NCBI GenBank assembly: GCA_029817715.1 | Contig: JARUPY010000085.1 | Span: forward strand, 4,774,001-4,838,000 | Source of the DNA: Melastoma dodecandrum | Lineage: Eukaryota > Streptophyta > Magnoliopsida > Myrtales > Melastomataceae | Direction: 5' to 3' | Length of the DNA stretch: 64,000 nucleotides | Shown here: positions 50,768 through 63,450 of the stretch, piece by piece | Numbering within the stretch: position 1 is the first letter of the stretch | Layout of the letters: each line of letters starts with the position of its first letter | Notes under the pieces: model-generated | Database searches by the model: none | What the model was told of the DNA's origin: nothing | What the model saw: only the letters and a program-made list of their open reading frames with translations | Program-made: the position numbers and the translations under genes

Positions 50768-53078
50768 CTATGTCGATATATTTGCCCCCTGCAGATGCCT
50801 GTTCAGCCCCCCACTGGTCGGCCTGTAAGATAAAAGTGAATCGGGGCGTCGTGTCAGGATGGGGTCCATGGATCAGATCAGATAATTAGCAAGAACATAT
50901 TAAGAACTGAGAGGCAGACAAAAGGTGCGGACGGATCTGAGTTTTGAACCTCGGTAATGAATAAAAGAATGAAACTGTTACCTAGAAACTACTCCTGCTC
51001 GACCAATTCATCCATAAGGAGAAAAGCATCACAAAGGCGTATTTGAGCCTGGAATGATTCTGTGATACCAAATGATCTACCCGCAAAAAAAAAAGAGAAA
51101 TTTGGAAAAGAAAAACCTCCTTCACAAAGTCTGGCTAAAAGAGTAACAGAAAAGAAAACAACTTCTCAGGCCATGATGAGAAGTTCCACAAACACACCTT
51201 GACCGGTGGATGTAGATAACATGAAAGGATGATCAGCGTGCAAACAGTTGGAAATCAAGGGAGGAAGGATGAACAGAAAAGAGTACTCACAGTCCGTTTA
51301 GCACTTTTATCGTGTCATATAAGAACCATTGTGAAGTGATCAGAGGTCCGACAATGGCAATTCGAACTGGAAGACTTCGCGTGAACAAATTAAAAAAGCC
51401 AATATTCTTCACCGCCTGATACAGGGATATATAATTGTCATCACACAAGACAAGGTTATAGAGCAACAGGAAAAACATGATAATCAGAGAGGTACCTGCA
51501 ATATACTATCTGCTTTTCGATTGTAAAGTGAGGAGACAACATTATCTGCAGGGTTAGAGACAATGGTACTGACAGAGCCAGCAGCATATCCTGCAAAACA
51601 CGTGACCCCGAGTTGCTGCATTCTAGAACATTCCTCCTTGTTCCTCTGAAGGATGTGTTTGTAGATCAGATCAACAGAGTGCTCGAACGAGGAGAACATC
51701 ACCATCGAGACTGCGGCACAGAATCACACAAAAGACCTTCAATCTGGTCACTAATTACACTTATTAAGCCATTGATGAAACACAACTAACAGAACAATGA
51801 TGACTTACAAGGAAGATTCCGGCCCCAAAGTGGTAAAAGTCCTCTGTATAGGCTGCGTGGAGAACGAACAAGTCAATTATGAGACACAACTCCACAGCAC
51901 ACAGGCAGTCGACAATCAGTATTTAAAGTGAGTTCTCCACAATGTACCCAGTGAGGGCTTCAGCTCTATACAGCTTGGGGAAGCCGTCCACTAAGCCTTT
52001 AGCGAAACCAGGCTGTGCTTGGACACGGACCTTGACAGCCTCAAATGGGCATAAAGCCACATCGGCAAACACTTGGGCAGAAGCGCTGCTGAGGAAATAG
52101 ATAAAGCTTCTATTTCGGTCTGGCATAGAATCCGAGTAAAGCATCTTGAAGTACTCGTATAGGCCGAATTTGCACCCACCCTGGATACCATATCCAAACA
52201 GCTTGCCTGACCAACCCCTCCATAGAGAAGATGGGCCTTGTTCTTTCCAAAGGAAAGAAAGTCCTGAAGTAATGCCGTGGTACTTTACAGGATTGACCTG
52301 GTAAATCAACTTCAGTTCATCAGTCAAATCACACAATCATTAGATAACAACAAATTTCAAGACATCGAATACGGCAGTAATGAAACTAGCATGCAAGAAT
52401 CAGAGAATTCGTCTGTGATTTGACAGCACCATTAACCATCATCTCTCACAGGGTATAATAGCAGAAGATTTCAAACTGCATCAGCAAGGGAACAGGAAAG
52501 GACTTAACATAGCCAGCGACGACAATAAGTAAATGAAACAGTTCTGTCCTGACAAGGAGTTGATTTCCAATGGTCTCACGAGAAGGTGCAGGAAATTGAA
52601 ACAACCAGGGATAAAAGAAGGGGCCAACCATGAGGCAGCTTTCTAAATTAAGCAAACTGAACTTTTAGAAGGTGCTTCCAACATCTCCAAATATTAAAGA
52701 AGCCATTACTAATGTTTCTTTTCTCTAACCCAAAAATTTTCCTCTATGGCCAAAGCCAACCCCACCTTTTCCTAATCAATAACAACCAACCATGTATCTC
52801 TCTGGAGACAAACCAAACAGACAGACCCCCAATCCGCCAACATTTGCAACCAAACGGGGCAAGAACAACTTGAAGGACAGCCACATGGTTCCATCCTAAT
52901 ACCCAAATACCGAAACACGGACCTGCATATTAACCTTGAGGACGTCGAGAGGGGTGAAAGCCAGGTGGCTGGCGCCGGAACTGAGCATCCCCCCAACAGC
53001 ACAAATCGCATAATACTCGGCCGAAGGTTCCCTGGAAGCCCCCCTCCTATCATCATTCTCATCAACATACCTGCTCAT
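50768..53078 (-). CDS. Mitochondrial phosphate carrier, PHT3;3/MPT1 type
   Basis: This carrier moves phosphate into the mitochondrial matrix in exchange with OH- or together with H+, for ATP synthesis. Six exons (53078-52923, 52297-51948, 51852-51809, 51710-51496, 51415-51291, 50822-50768) give 314 residues, including a 44-base exon. Three carrier repeats are visible by their signatures: FTPLDVLKVNMQ, LCPFEAVKVRVQ and SNPADNVVSSLYN. The region KYHGITSGLSFLWKEQGPSS, then WRGWSGKLFGYG, is typical of phosphate carriers. The protein has no long presequence, as in the shorter Arabidopsis At2g17270 form. In the third signature an Asn follows PAD where I would expect a hydrophobic residue. Confidence 0.9.
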
Positions 53079-55241
53079 TCTACACACACTCCTCTCTTTC
53101 CCCCCACCCAAAACAACCCAACAGAACAAAAAAAGAGAAAAAAGAAAGGTCGACCTCTTTCCGCCGCCAAGTTAAAAACTTTACCTCGACCCAGTGCTAA
53201 ACCTAGCGAAACAAGAAATGGGGTCGGGTGATCTGAGCTCGCGCAGGAAGAAAGAGGGCAGCTGTTACGAGGAGGAATTTTATTTCTTTGGGGGCGGAAA
53301 GGTTCTCCAAGGAGTTTGGAAGGGAGGGGGAGGGAATACGAATACTTGGGGAAAAGGGCAAAGGGCAGCAAGCAGTGGTCTGTTTAGGGTGGGGGGACCA
53401 CTCCTTTTCTCTTGTCCGAGAATTCTCCACGATCCGCAATCAACATTTGCAACGCCCCCTCAAAACACCATGAAATCAAATGTTTCATTCTCTTGCCTGT
53501 AATGAATCCACGTAGTCCATGTCTCGTCTCCCCGAGATTAAGAAATTAAAAAGAATCACTTTCGGATGATGACATACTGTATGTGCTCACCCTCCCCCCC
53601 CCCCCTCAACATACGAATGAATGTATCTATCAAATCATCCATGCCTAAGTCCCCCACCCCCTCTATTTCTTTTTGCTTCGTGATCATTTACATACCCCGG
53701 TGGATTATGCGATTAACTGTCATCTTCTCTTGAGACGGCCCATCTGAACTTGGGCATTTCTTTGTCTGCAGTTGCAGGTCCATTAGATGTATCAGGCATC
53801 TCCCGCGACCCCAATTTAAGAAATCGAAGTCTAGAGCTTCATCATCCTAGGATTCATAAATTTCTTACATCCTAGGTAAGGGGCCGGTTTCTGTTTTGTT
53901 GGAAGTTCAAGAATATATGCGAGAGAAAAGAATATACAGAAGGAAGAGGGACTGGAATATGATTTCTGTGAGGGCCACCTTTGCTATTGCATTTGTGTAA
54001 TAACAACCTTTTTCTACTGCCAAATATTTAGACCCGAATGTCTTAAAAACAGATCTATAAAAAGAAGGGGGGCGGGGGAAGGAATCTGGGACTGAAAAGG
54101 AAACATATTGCCTGTAATTTATATTCGTTCCTTAATTTTTTTGGGGGGGCTAATCATAATCACATTCTTGGGTGGACGATCAAGATTTTGGTGGTGCTGC
54201 CCTAATGAGATTTGTCGTTTAGGCAATCAATCATTATTCTTGATGTATATAATTATTTTCCCTGCCTATTTTGGGAACCCCATTATTTTCAAAAAAGGAG
54301 ATCATAAATTTTGAATAAATAATTGGTTTGGTAAGTTGGTCTGTCTCTCCCCCTCCCACCCCCAAAGATCCAAACTTTGCCATCCCACAACAATAATTTT
54401 TCTCTGCTTTGTTTTAGCCCTTAGGCGGCAACACCAGTGGCATCTGAGCAGCTCTGTGATTCATTCAAGGACAAAAAAAAATCAGTTTTTTTAAAAAAAA
54501 TTCGAGGTGTCTTGTCCTGATTAGATTAATTTACTCCCCTCCTGGAAAGTGCTCTGTATAAGTCCTTTCTTGGTGTTATATCAGTCGGTCGTAGTAATCA
54601 TGTAATCATGGACACCTCTTGGTGACAGCTAAATCCTCGGGTTTTTATTTAATCTTAGTGGTTCCCGGACAACCTCTGGGGTCCTAATCTCGTGGAAGCG
54701 AAATCTGGGTTCACCTTTCTTCGGTTGAGTTGTGTGTTGCTCGGTGATAGGAAGAGAAGGTGAACAGAACCTGGGAAGCTATACACTTCACTGGGTACTG
54801 GGTTTGTGTCACCTTTCAAGCCTTCTTGGGATTGGTTTTTGGCTTCTTGTTTGGTGTTGTGTTGGCCTATCGCTTTCCCCATGACATCAGATCCCTACAC
54901 TACCTCCAGACTTATGTTGTTTTGTACTATGCAGGAGGGTTTTGTGATGACTCTTTTCTTTATTTCTTTTATTTCTCTTCCTTTTTAGAGGTCTTACACA
55001 GGATTGAGACATCTGGGTTAAAGGGGGAGTTTCGTTCGGCTGTCGTTTTGCTGGTCTTTCCACGAGTTTCCTTGGTTTCTTCCTTTAGTGTGCGTGTGGC
55101 AGGGAATTAGCAGTCTTTTTTAAGCTAGAGGGTGTAGAAAGCTGTTGAGGGGTTTTATGATTTTGATCTGCAGATTCTGGCCATCTTTTTGATCAGGGGA
55201 AGGTTTTTGTGATCAAGACAATCTGATCTAAAGCCGACGAA
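53079..55241. other. Intergenic: divergent promoters of PHT3;3 and the sugar transporter
   Basis: About 2.2 kb with C-runs (near 53588 and 53650) and no coding gene. The right part probably holds the transporter's 5' leader, perhaps with an intron, because the T-rich region 54900-55240 has several GT and AG candidates. Confidence 0.5.
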
Positions 55242-58200
55242 ATGAACGGAGCTGTTCTTGTTGCTGTTGCTGCTGCTATTGGTAATTTGCTTCAAGGATG
55301 GGATAACGCAACCATTGCTGGTAATCCTAATGCTTTCCCTTTTCTGGTCTTTCAATACACATGTTCTGATGCAAAAAATCTTGGTATCTACTCCGATTGA
55401 TCTCCTCCCCCTGATGTGCTGCAGAATTTGGTGGAACTACTGTTAGCTTTTAGGTGCAAAAGATTTTTATTTGAGAGATGATTGGTCCACATTTGTGTCG
55501 ATATTCACATCATCTTTCTTAGAGTTCCTTTTCCTTACTCGTAGTATATTTCTTGCAGTAGTAAGAGAAATGGTTTTCGAATACAATTTAAAGATGAACC
55601 TTGTTCCAATAACAGGTGCTGTTTTGTACATTAAGAGGGAATTCAATTTGGAAAGTGCGCCGGCCATTGAAGGTCTGATTGTCGCGATGTCCCTGATTGG
55701 AGCCACTATAGTTACTACATGTTCGGGAGCAGTTGCTGACTGGCTGGGCCGGCGTCCAATGTTGATACTATCATCTGTCTTCTATTTCGTGAGCGGAATT
55801 GTGATGTTATGGTCACCAAACGTGTATGTTCTTTTACTGGCGAGATTCTTGGATGGGCTGGGGGTTGGTTTGGCTGTAACTCTTGTTCCACTTTACATAT
55901 CGGAGACCGCCCCACCGGAAATAAGGGGTACACTGAATACTCTGCCTCAGTTCACAGGATCTGGTGGTATGTTCATGTCGTATTGCATGGTTTTCAGTAT
56001 GTCTCTGATGGATTCCCCTAACTGGAGGTTGATGCTTGGAGTTATATCAATTCCTTCCCTGATTTACTTTGCATTAATGGTGTTTTTCTTGCCCGAGTCT
56101 CCAAGATGGCTCGTGAGCAAAGGAAGGATGCACGAGGCTAAGAAGGTCCTTCAGTTGTTGTGTGGCAGGGAAGATGTCTCTGGTAATATATTGAGTGTTC
56201 TGTTTTTCTTTTCCCCTTCTCCATTCTTGTCGCGAATTTCTTTATCTTTGTTAGAAATGAAGTCTTTCCCTTATGAGTGTCCGTTGGCATTAGTTGTTAA
56301 TGACCTGTTAGTCTTCTAATCATTCATCCAATTACGTATGCGGTATGCCATTGTAATCCCAACTCGCTTGGTTGCCATGCTAAGCGAACGGTTGAATTCC
56401 GCCTCGGCTTTCTTCTCTCTTATTATGAAGGGAAAATCAAATTATGACTGGTGCCTTGACTGTTGTTAAAGAGTGTTTACCAGATTTATAAAGAAGACAA
56501 GTTTGGTTTTCCCTCCTCCTTTTCCTGCAAATTCCCGATTTGATGAATCATTCTTAATAGAAGTTCTTTCACTCATTGGCATTTTTGTTCACAATCCTGC
56601 CTGAAGGAAGACGATGCATGGAAACATTCTGTCCGGATTGTTGCTCTTATCTCTCACTTGGGAATGATATTTCTACAGTAAACATCAGTTGATTATGTGT
56701 GCGTTGTGTTATCTAGTCTTCATGCTGACGCAATTTCCCTTGGTTCTCTGTGATTTTCATGTTTTTCAGAATAAAACATTGACAGTTCTTGATACTTGTA
56801 ACTAACTGTAGGATCCCTTAAAACTGTTCTGTAACTTATGGCCATCAGCGAGGATCCCTTAAAACTGTTCTATATCTTATGGCCATCGGCTCAATAGCTG
56901 AAAACATTTCTTTGGGTTATGCTTGTTTGAATGATCGTGAGGTGTCCCAAATCAAAAGAAAAATTTAGTATTCTGTTTTGATTGCATGTCGTGGTCAAGC
57001 ATCTAAGCAAAATATTGGGAAGCAATAGAAATTATAAATAGCGGACGCGTTATGCCACCTGTCAAATATACCAATATATTTGTTCTCACAGATAGCAATT
57101 AAAGTATTGCTTAGGTGTTAGAGAAGTTGAGCATGTATGAGGGGTTGATACTGTCTTTCTCAGAATTTTGAGGATGATATTTATGTCAACACTCGTGAAA
57201 ATAAACTCTTTGTGTTACAAAGAAATGAAGGGCGCATATATGTTGATCTTCTCCTTCTCCACAGAGGAGCGAACTCTGGGATGGAGATGTTTATTTGCTT
57301 GCTTGCTATTCATTTAAGGGCTAGATACTTCCATAATTACTGGGTTCATCATCAGGAGTGCTTTTAATCTGTCCATACACAGGTGAGATGGCTCTACTGG
57401 TGGAGGGTTTAGGAGTAGGGGGTGAAACTTCCCTGGAGGAGTACATAATTGGTCCAGCTGATGAGAACATTAATGATTATGATATGGCTTCCAATCAGGA
57501 CCAGATTAAATTGTACGGTGCTGGCCAAGGCCATTCATGGATTGCTAGGCCAGTCACCGGTCAGAGCATGCTCGGCATTGTATCCAGGCAGGGAAGCATA
57601 GCAAACTATGGAGCTCCAATAGTGGATCCTCTTGTTACCCTCTTTGGGAACGTGCATGAGAAGTTCCCTGATGGCGGGAGCATGAAAGGGAGCACACTTT
57701 TCCCACACTTTGGCAGTATGTTCAGTGTCGGTGGCAACCAAACAAGAAACGAGGAGTGGGATATTGAGAGCATAAATAGGGAGGATGAGGAGTACCAATC
57801 CGAGGGCGGCGTTGCAGAGGATTCTGACGACAATCTGCATAGCCCACTTATTTCACGCCAGGCAACAAGTGTGGAACGGGACTTGATGCCGCAGGGACAT
57901 GGGAGTATCTTATCTATGAGGCAGGGCAGTGTCGCAGCAGGAGCTGAAGAGCCTGTTGGCGGAATGGGAATTGGTGGGGGATGGCAGTTGGCATGGAAAT
58001 GGGAAGATAAAGAAGGCCCAGATGGGCAGAAAGAAAGGGAATTTAAAAGAGTGTTCTTGCATCAGGAGGTTGCTCTCTCTTCATCGATGCGTGGGTCTAT
58101 GATTTCAACAGCAGGCAATGATGTAGGTGCAGCTGGAGAATTCGTTCAAGCTGCTGCATTGGTGAGCCAATCGGCTCTTTATCCTAAGGAGCTTATGGAT

Positions 58201-59122
58201 CAGAATCTTGTTGGTCCAGCCATGGTTCATCCGTCTGAGACAGCCTTGAAAGGTCCTAGTTGGAGAGATCTTTTCGAACCGGGAGTTAAACATGCTTTAG
58301 TAGTAGGTGTCGGCATCCAAATTCTCCAGCAGGTACTTCATTGTCATTATCCGTGATCTAACGGCGACTTTAAATATTCTGACGTGATCTTGTCGATGCA
58401 GTTCTCCGGGATAAATGGAGTCCTCTACTATACTCCCCAGATTCTTGAACAGGCTGGTGTAGGTATCCTGCTTTCTAACATGGGAGTTAGTGCGGCCTCT
58501 GCATCTCTTTTCATAAGTGGCGTTACCACATTGCTGATGCTTCCCTCCATTGCTGTCGCCATGAGGCTCATGGACATATCTGGTAGACGGTATGAATTTT
58601 GAACTGGCCTTGCTTCTATTGGCTAATGATGAGGGGCCGCAAGGTAACAAAAACATTGTGTGTTATCGAACTTGCAGGAGCCTATTGCTTTATACAATTC
58701 CAATCCTGATTTTATCCCTGCTCATTTTAGTCTTTGGGAGCATCATCGACATGGGATCGGTTGTCAATGCGGTAATCTCCACCGTAAGCGTCGTTCTTTA
58801 CTTCTGCTTCTTCGTGATGGGTTTCGGGCCGATCCCGAACATATTATGTGCCGAGATATTCCCAACTAGAGTCCGGGGGCTCTGCATTGCCATATGTGCA
58901 CTGACATTCTGGGTTTGCGACATCATCGTCACATATTCACTGCCTGTGCTGCTCAAATCAGTTGGACTTGCCGGTGTCTTCGGTATGTATGCGGTCGTAT
59001 GTATCCTAGCCTGGGTGTTTGTCTTTGCTAAAGTTCCGGAAACCAAAGGGATGCCGCTGGAAGTGATCACCGAGTTCTTCTCCATTGGTGCCAAACAAGC
59101 TGATACGGCTAAGAGTAACTGA
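55242..59122 (+). CDS. TMT2: Tonoplast monosaccharide transporter, TMT2 type
   Basis: TMT proteins are proton-coupled antiporters that load hexoses (and in some plants sucrose) into the vacuole. Exons 55242-55320, 55616-56182, 57383-58332, 58402-58589 and 58678-59122 give 742 residues, the usual length. The start MNGAVLVAVAAAIGNLLQGW is the family's first membrane span. Sugar-porter signatures are present: DWLGRRP, RFLDGLGVGLAV, PLYISETAPPEIRG, PESPRWLVSKGR and PETKGMPLE. Six N-terminal and six C-terminal spans flank the long hydrophilic loop typical of TMT (about residues 220-500). That loop is rich in Ser/Gly with many RQGS-like possible phosphorylation sites. Intron 2 is unusually long (1.2 kb) and holds a tandem repeat. 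All joins keep frame. Confidence 0.95.
56810..56893 (+). repeat. Tandem direct repeat of about 40 bases in TMT2 intron 2
   Basis: AGGATCCCTTAAAACTGTTC is followed by a TTATGGCCATC-containing tail, and the whole unit occurs twice in succession with a few differences. Confidence 0.85.
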
Positions 59123-60345
59123 TCTGAGGTAAACGGGCGGTTTACGGCGGTTCTCGTATCTCTCGTCTTCTCTTTGATTTTTCTTGTATTTGGGTTGTTA
59201 GTGTGGCCTAGATGTGATTTTGTTTCTTGTAATTCATCGGTAGCCTTTATAGAACATGGTTTTCGGATGATGTGGTTCATGCTCTCTGCTCGTGTGATGG
59301 TGGTTCGCCCTTTGTTGAGATCTGAGGGAATGTGAAAGCTCGTTCCTGGTGGCTCGTGGTGAATGAGCGAGTATTCCAGCGAGTGCTTCATCACTCGTCT
59401 TTTCTGTAGAAAGGGATGGCAACTATCGTGTTGCTCTTTTGAGAAGCTAGATTCACTTTGACATTGCTCGCCGACCATGACGATGAAGAAGGGTGGGTAA
59501 TACTAGATGTTAAAGCACCTCCCTTGGGAGTTGTGAACCTGCTTATTTGACACTGGAGGAAAAGTTGTAGTGGTCGGGTCTGTCGTGCGGACAGTACTTG
59601 GCCCGGTTGCTCTCGTCATAATCAAGTTTTAAGAGCGTTTGATTCAGAATGTGAGCAAATTTCATCTTCTTTAGATTAGGCCTTCACCTTCCACCGTGTT
59701 TATTTGGCTTGGCTTGGGGTTGTGAAACTCTTGCGTGCTTTGGGTCTTAAGAACATAGGAGAAAAACCAAGGAGTCGATGCTCTCATTCTCTTGCTACAT
59801 CATCATCAATGATTATTATTTTATTTCCATTTCGTCATGACACAGATGATCGAGTAGCTGAAAATGGATGAATTATTGCAGAAAACATCAGTTCAACATC
59901 AAAGTGTGGTTATTTGTACAAAGCTTCAAGGTTTCAATTAGGACAGCCATGTAAATAAAGGCGAGATCCGTTTGAAGGAGATAAATCAATTTTAAAATAA
60001 AATGCCTAGGTTTGGTCCCTACCGTCATCCAGTTGAACCTTCATAGATTAGATTTCTACGAAGACACTGGCACTCTTGGGGCTTGACCGGCTCTATTTGC
60101 ATGCGTTGACGAATGCCATGTTCACTATGTGGCTGGAAACGCATATCATTTCTCTGCGTTGTCCAACATTCATCGAGCATTCCCTGAGCCAGTCTGATCG
60201 TTCTTGAGCTTTCCGTCTCAGAACTAACAGGTGCGGACTGACCACAAGGTAGCTGTATATACCAATATCCAACTGAGAATGCAAAATGCCTTAAGGATCG
60301 AGTTATATGAGAGATGCAAGTAGACCTACTTGAGAGCAAAATAGA
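59123..60345. other. Intergenic between convergent genes
   Basis: This is the 3' sequence of TMT2 and of the membrane-protein gene. Short open frames only. Confidence 0.55.
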
Positions 60346-63300
60346 TCAAGTTGGAAGAGGGGACATTTGAATTTCATCTCCTAATACACCATCAGGAATG
60401 CTTGACTTGTTCAGACTGCCTCCTCGTTGCCGATCGAGAGAAGTAGCTTGATGTATCCCTACAAAGATAATTAGCAGTAAGAAATCTGCAGATGAGTAGT
60501 TATAAGTACATGCAAAAACACAGGCACTATGCCTTTCGAGATTGAATAGCAATTCCATCTGATAAACCAGTTCCAAATTTCATGGTCTAAGACCAAATGA
60601 GTATCTCGTCTGATATCCCATAAACCCATGGATTGAGAAATCACAATTTCAACTTTCACAAAATGATAAAATACTACAGATTATTTTTAGCATCATACGA
60701 GTCTTGGAAACAACAAATGTTCCCCAGAGAAAGGAAAAGGAAAAGAAAGAAAGGTGTACATACCAAAGCCCAAAATTAGTGAGCACAAAAGAAACCCTGG
60801 AAGAGAAAAATCCATCTGGTATACAATCTCCATGACTAGAATGCTAACTCCAGCTACCATCAAATGCCTTGGTGAGGAGAAAACCATATGCAATCTGTAA
60901 AAATAAGAATAATATAAGGGACTACCTTACACTATCATATCTTCAGAAATTATCGAGCATGATTTATCATTAATGCATGAAAAGTAGACACAAAGTAGCT
61001 AGAATAATGAATGGGGAAGGAAGTTTCTCATGTACAGGGAAAGAAATTACCCATGTGGGAAGAAAAATTTAAGGGTGAGAAAACAACATCAGATGATGTA
61101 GTCATCAGAAAGATCCAAAATCTACAAGAAGCCAGTTCAATAAGCACAAAAAGTATAAACTCAGAGACAGCCTCATCTTTTGTTTTTTTGGGATAAGTTA
61201 CAGCCTTCTATTTTTATGTTTTGATCAGTACAACCTTGATTTTACACAGAAACCTTTAATACAGAGTCCCAATACAGCAAAAGACGTTGAACTCTCTCAT
61301 ATTTGCTCAGTAAAGTGGTAATTTCAGTTGCTCAACCTCATGCGACTAAATTCACAGGTCAAACATGATAAGAACTTCCCCCAGTTATCCTGGTGGTCTG
61401 TCAAGAGGCTTAGGTATACAGTATAACCAGAATCCCAGAACACAATTGACTGCTATGACTCCATTTACTATTGAAAGTTCAGGAATCAGCAATTGCAACA
61501 GGTCCATATCTTAGGAGCTACAAATTAAAAGTTCAAGAAGTACCTCTCTTCTGCGATACCATCGACATAGAATATTAAAATAACTCCAAAGAGTATAGTG
61601 CTTAGAAAAGCCCAAGCGGAGAACGGTAAATTTGCATCGCTAGCAGAACTTGATCCCTGAAAGACCAGAGGTGCAGGATCATGGAGAGAATTTTCACATC
61701 ACGACCAAGTATCGAAACGCAAGAAGACCCAACAGAGATTAATAGCCACATATCTTCAATTCAACTTACTATGATCATGTCCCACATTGCCACTGGAAAC
61801 AGAAAGCATGTTGCAGAAGATATGGTTATGGCATGCAATCTCCTCTTATATTGATTCTAGCAGAAATATATAAACAGTAATAATCAGAATGGAGCGTTCC
61901 CATGGAACAGATCTTCATTTCTTAGACCAAGAAAAGAACTAAATGAAGCACTATACCTTCAGAGAGACGCGTCGAGCAATCACCCTTCTCAGGGCAGACA
62001 AGATTCCTGCAGAAATCGCTGGCAACATTTCTATTATACCACCAGCTTCTTCCGTTCGGTCATCAGTGTCAGGGCTATCTCCAAATTCTAATTTAATGGT
62101 TAACGTTATTCAAAATATCCACATAATCCTGAAGCTCAAGGAGAAACCATGTATCTCATGTACAATGATACTACCTACAAGCAGCTGTTAAACAATCATG
62201 GTTGCATAACCTAATAAAGGATACTAAGTGGAAAATATCTAGCCGTCGACCACCCTTGAGACAACAGGTAGAATGCCGTCAACATGGCAAACAGTCCTCC
62301 AACCTATTCAAAATGAATTACTGCCATTAAACAGAGAGCTAAAACTCTACTGGAATAAAAAGAGGCTGATTATTTTAAGCCATAAAAAGTACAAGCAATG
62401 CCAACCTTTTTTAGTACATGTTGTCTTCTGCCATAAAGCACAGCTGATAAGACTCCAAGGACAGCACCTGAATATTCCGCTAATAGAGCTCTTTGTTTAT
62501 GAAAACAAAGAAAGGCACGATTAAGTTATAGGTACAAGAAAACTTTAAGGAAATAATCGGAGGAACCCTAGGACATGACTTTCTTTTCATAAGTAACTGT
62601 TGACAACAACATATAAAATAATCATTAAAAAACTTGGGTGTGAGACAGATTCGTTTGTGAAAGTTTGCAGAATAACATTATTCTCAAATAACTATCAGCA
62701 TCAACATACATACCTAGCAAGAGAAAAGAGAGGTGAGAGTTTGAGTGACACCAAGAATAGAGTGAGCCAACTAAAAGCATCACTCGGGGGCAAGACAAGA
62801 CTATACTGATGATGCTCTAACGCAGTATGATTTAAATCAATATCTGAATTCACAGGGGGAGGGACTCAATCGTCGGGCTGATAGTAGAACCGACTCCCCA
62901 ACAGAAAGTACATCATGCAGCATAAAAAGCAACATAGCATAACAAGCTAAATTGGCAGAGAATTATTTCAATATCCTAGTCTGGTAGCCAATCCATCGAT
63001 TAATTCAACCAATAAAATTAAGAACAAACAACTCATTGAAGGGCCAGGCCTGGGAGATACCTTAGAGGCCCACACGATTTCAATCCCTTCCCCCACAAAA
63101 CAAAGTATAGGGCAGTAAAGGCGCCGTTGATAATAGAAGGAACGACCTGATGTAATCGGAAGGGCAAGCTTCAGCTAATCATTTCCATAATACAAGCAGC
63201 AGCAGAAACTTTGCGTACTTTTTCTTTTTTTGGTAGAAGAAACTTTGCGTACTTGTTTTACCTGTGTGTTAGAAAGGGGTCTACCATTCCAAGGCTTTTG

Positions 63301-63450
63301 AATAAGCAAGAAACAGAAGGAGGAGGCGACGAGGCAGACAAAGATGAAGAGGGAGGCCGAGGCCCCAGTCTCCATCAAGTAACGGTAAAAGGAATAGACG
63401 GACCATATCCTCATGAAGTTCCCAAACAGGTGGACCACTTGCAACGGCAT
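60346..63450 (-). CDS. Polytopic membrane protein related to the N-terminal half of ZnT5/MTP12 (tentative)
   Basis: Nine exons (63450-63262, 63146-63061, 62490-62406, 62303-62225, 62078-61957, 61856-61770, 61656-61544, 60894-60764, 60458-60346) give 334 residues in frame. About nine or ten hydrophobic spans are seen, for example ASLFIFVCLVASSFCFLLI, FSAWAFLSTILFGVILIFYV and GFLLCSLILGFG. The segment FLLIQKPWNGRPLSNTQ, then LWGKGLKSCGPLRAILAEYS, resembles the membrane region that precedes the cation-diffusion-facilitator part of animal ZnT5 and plant MTP12. No metal-binding His/Asp helices or His-rich loop are present. It may act as a partner subunit or as a drug/metabolite-type transporter. 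The function is not established by sequence. The 62225 donor and the 62078 acceptor are the weakest joins. Confidence 0.7.
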
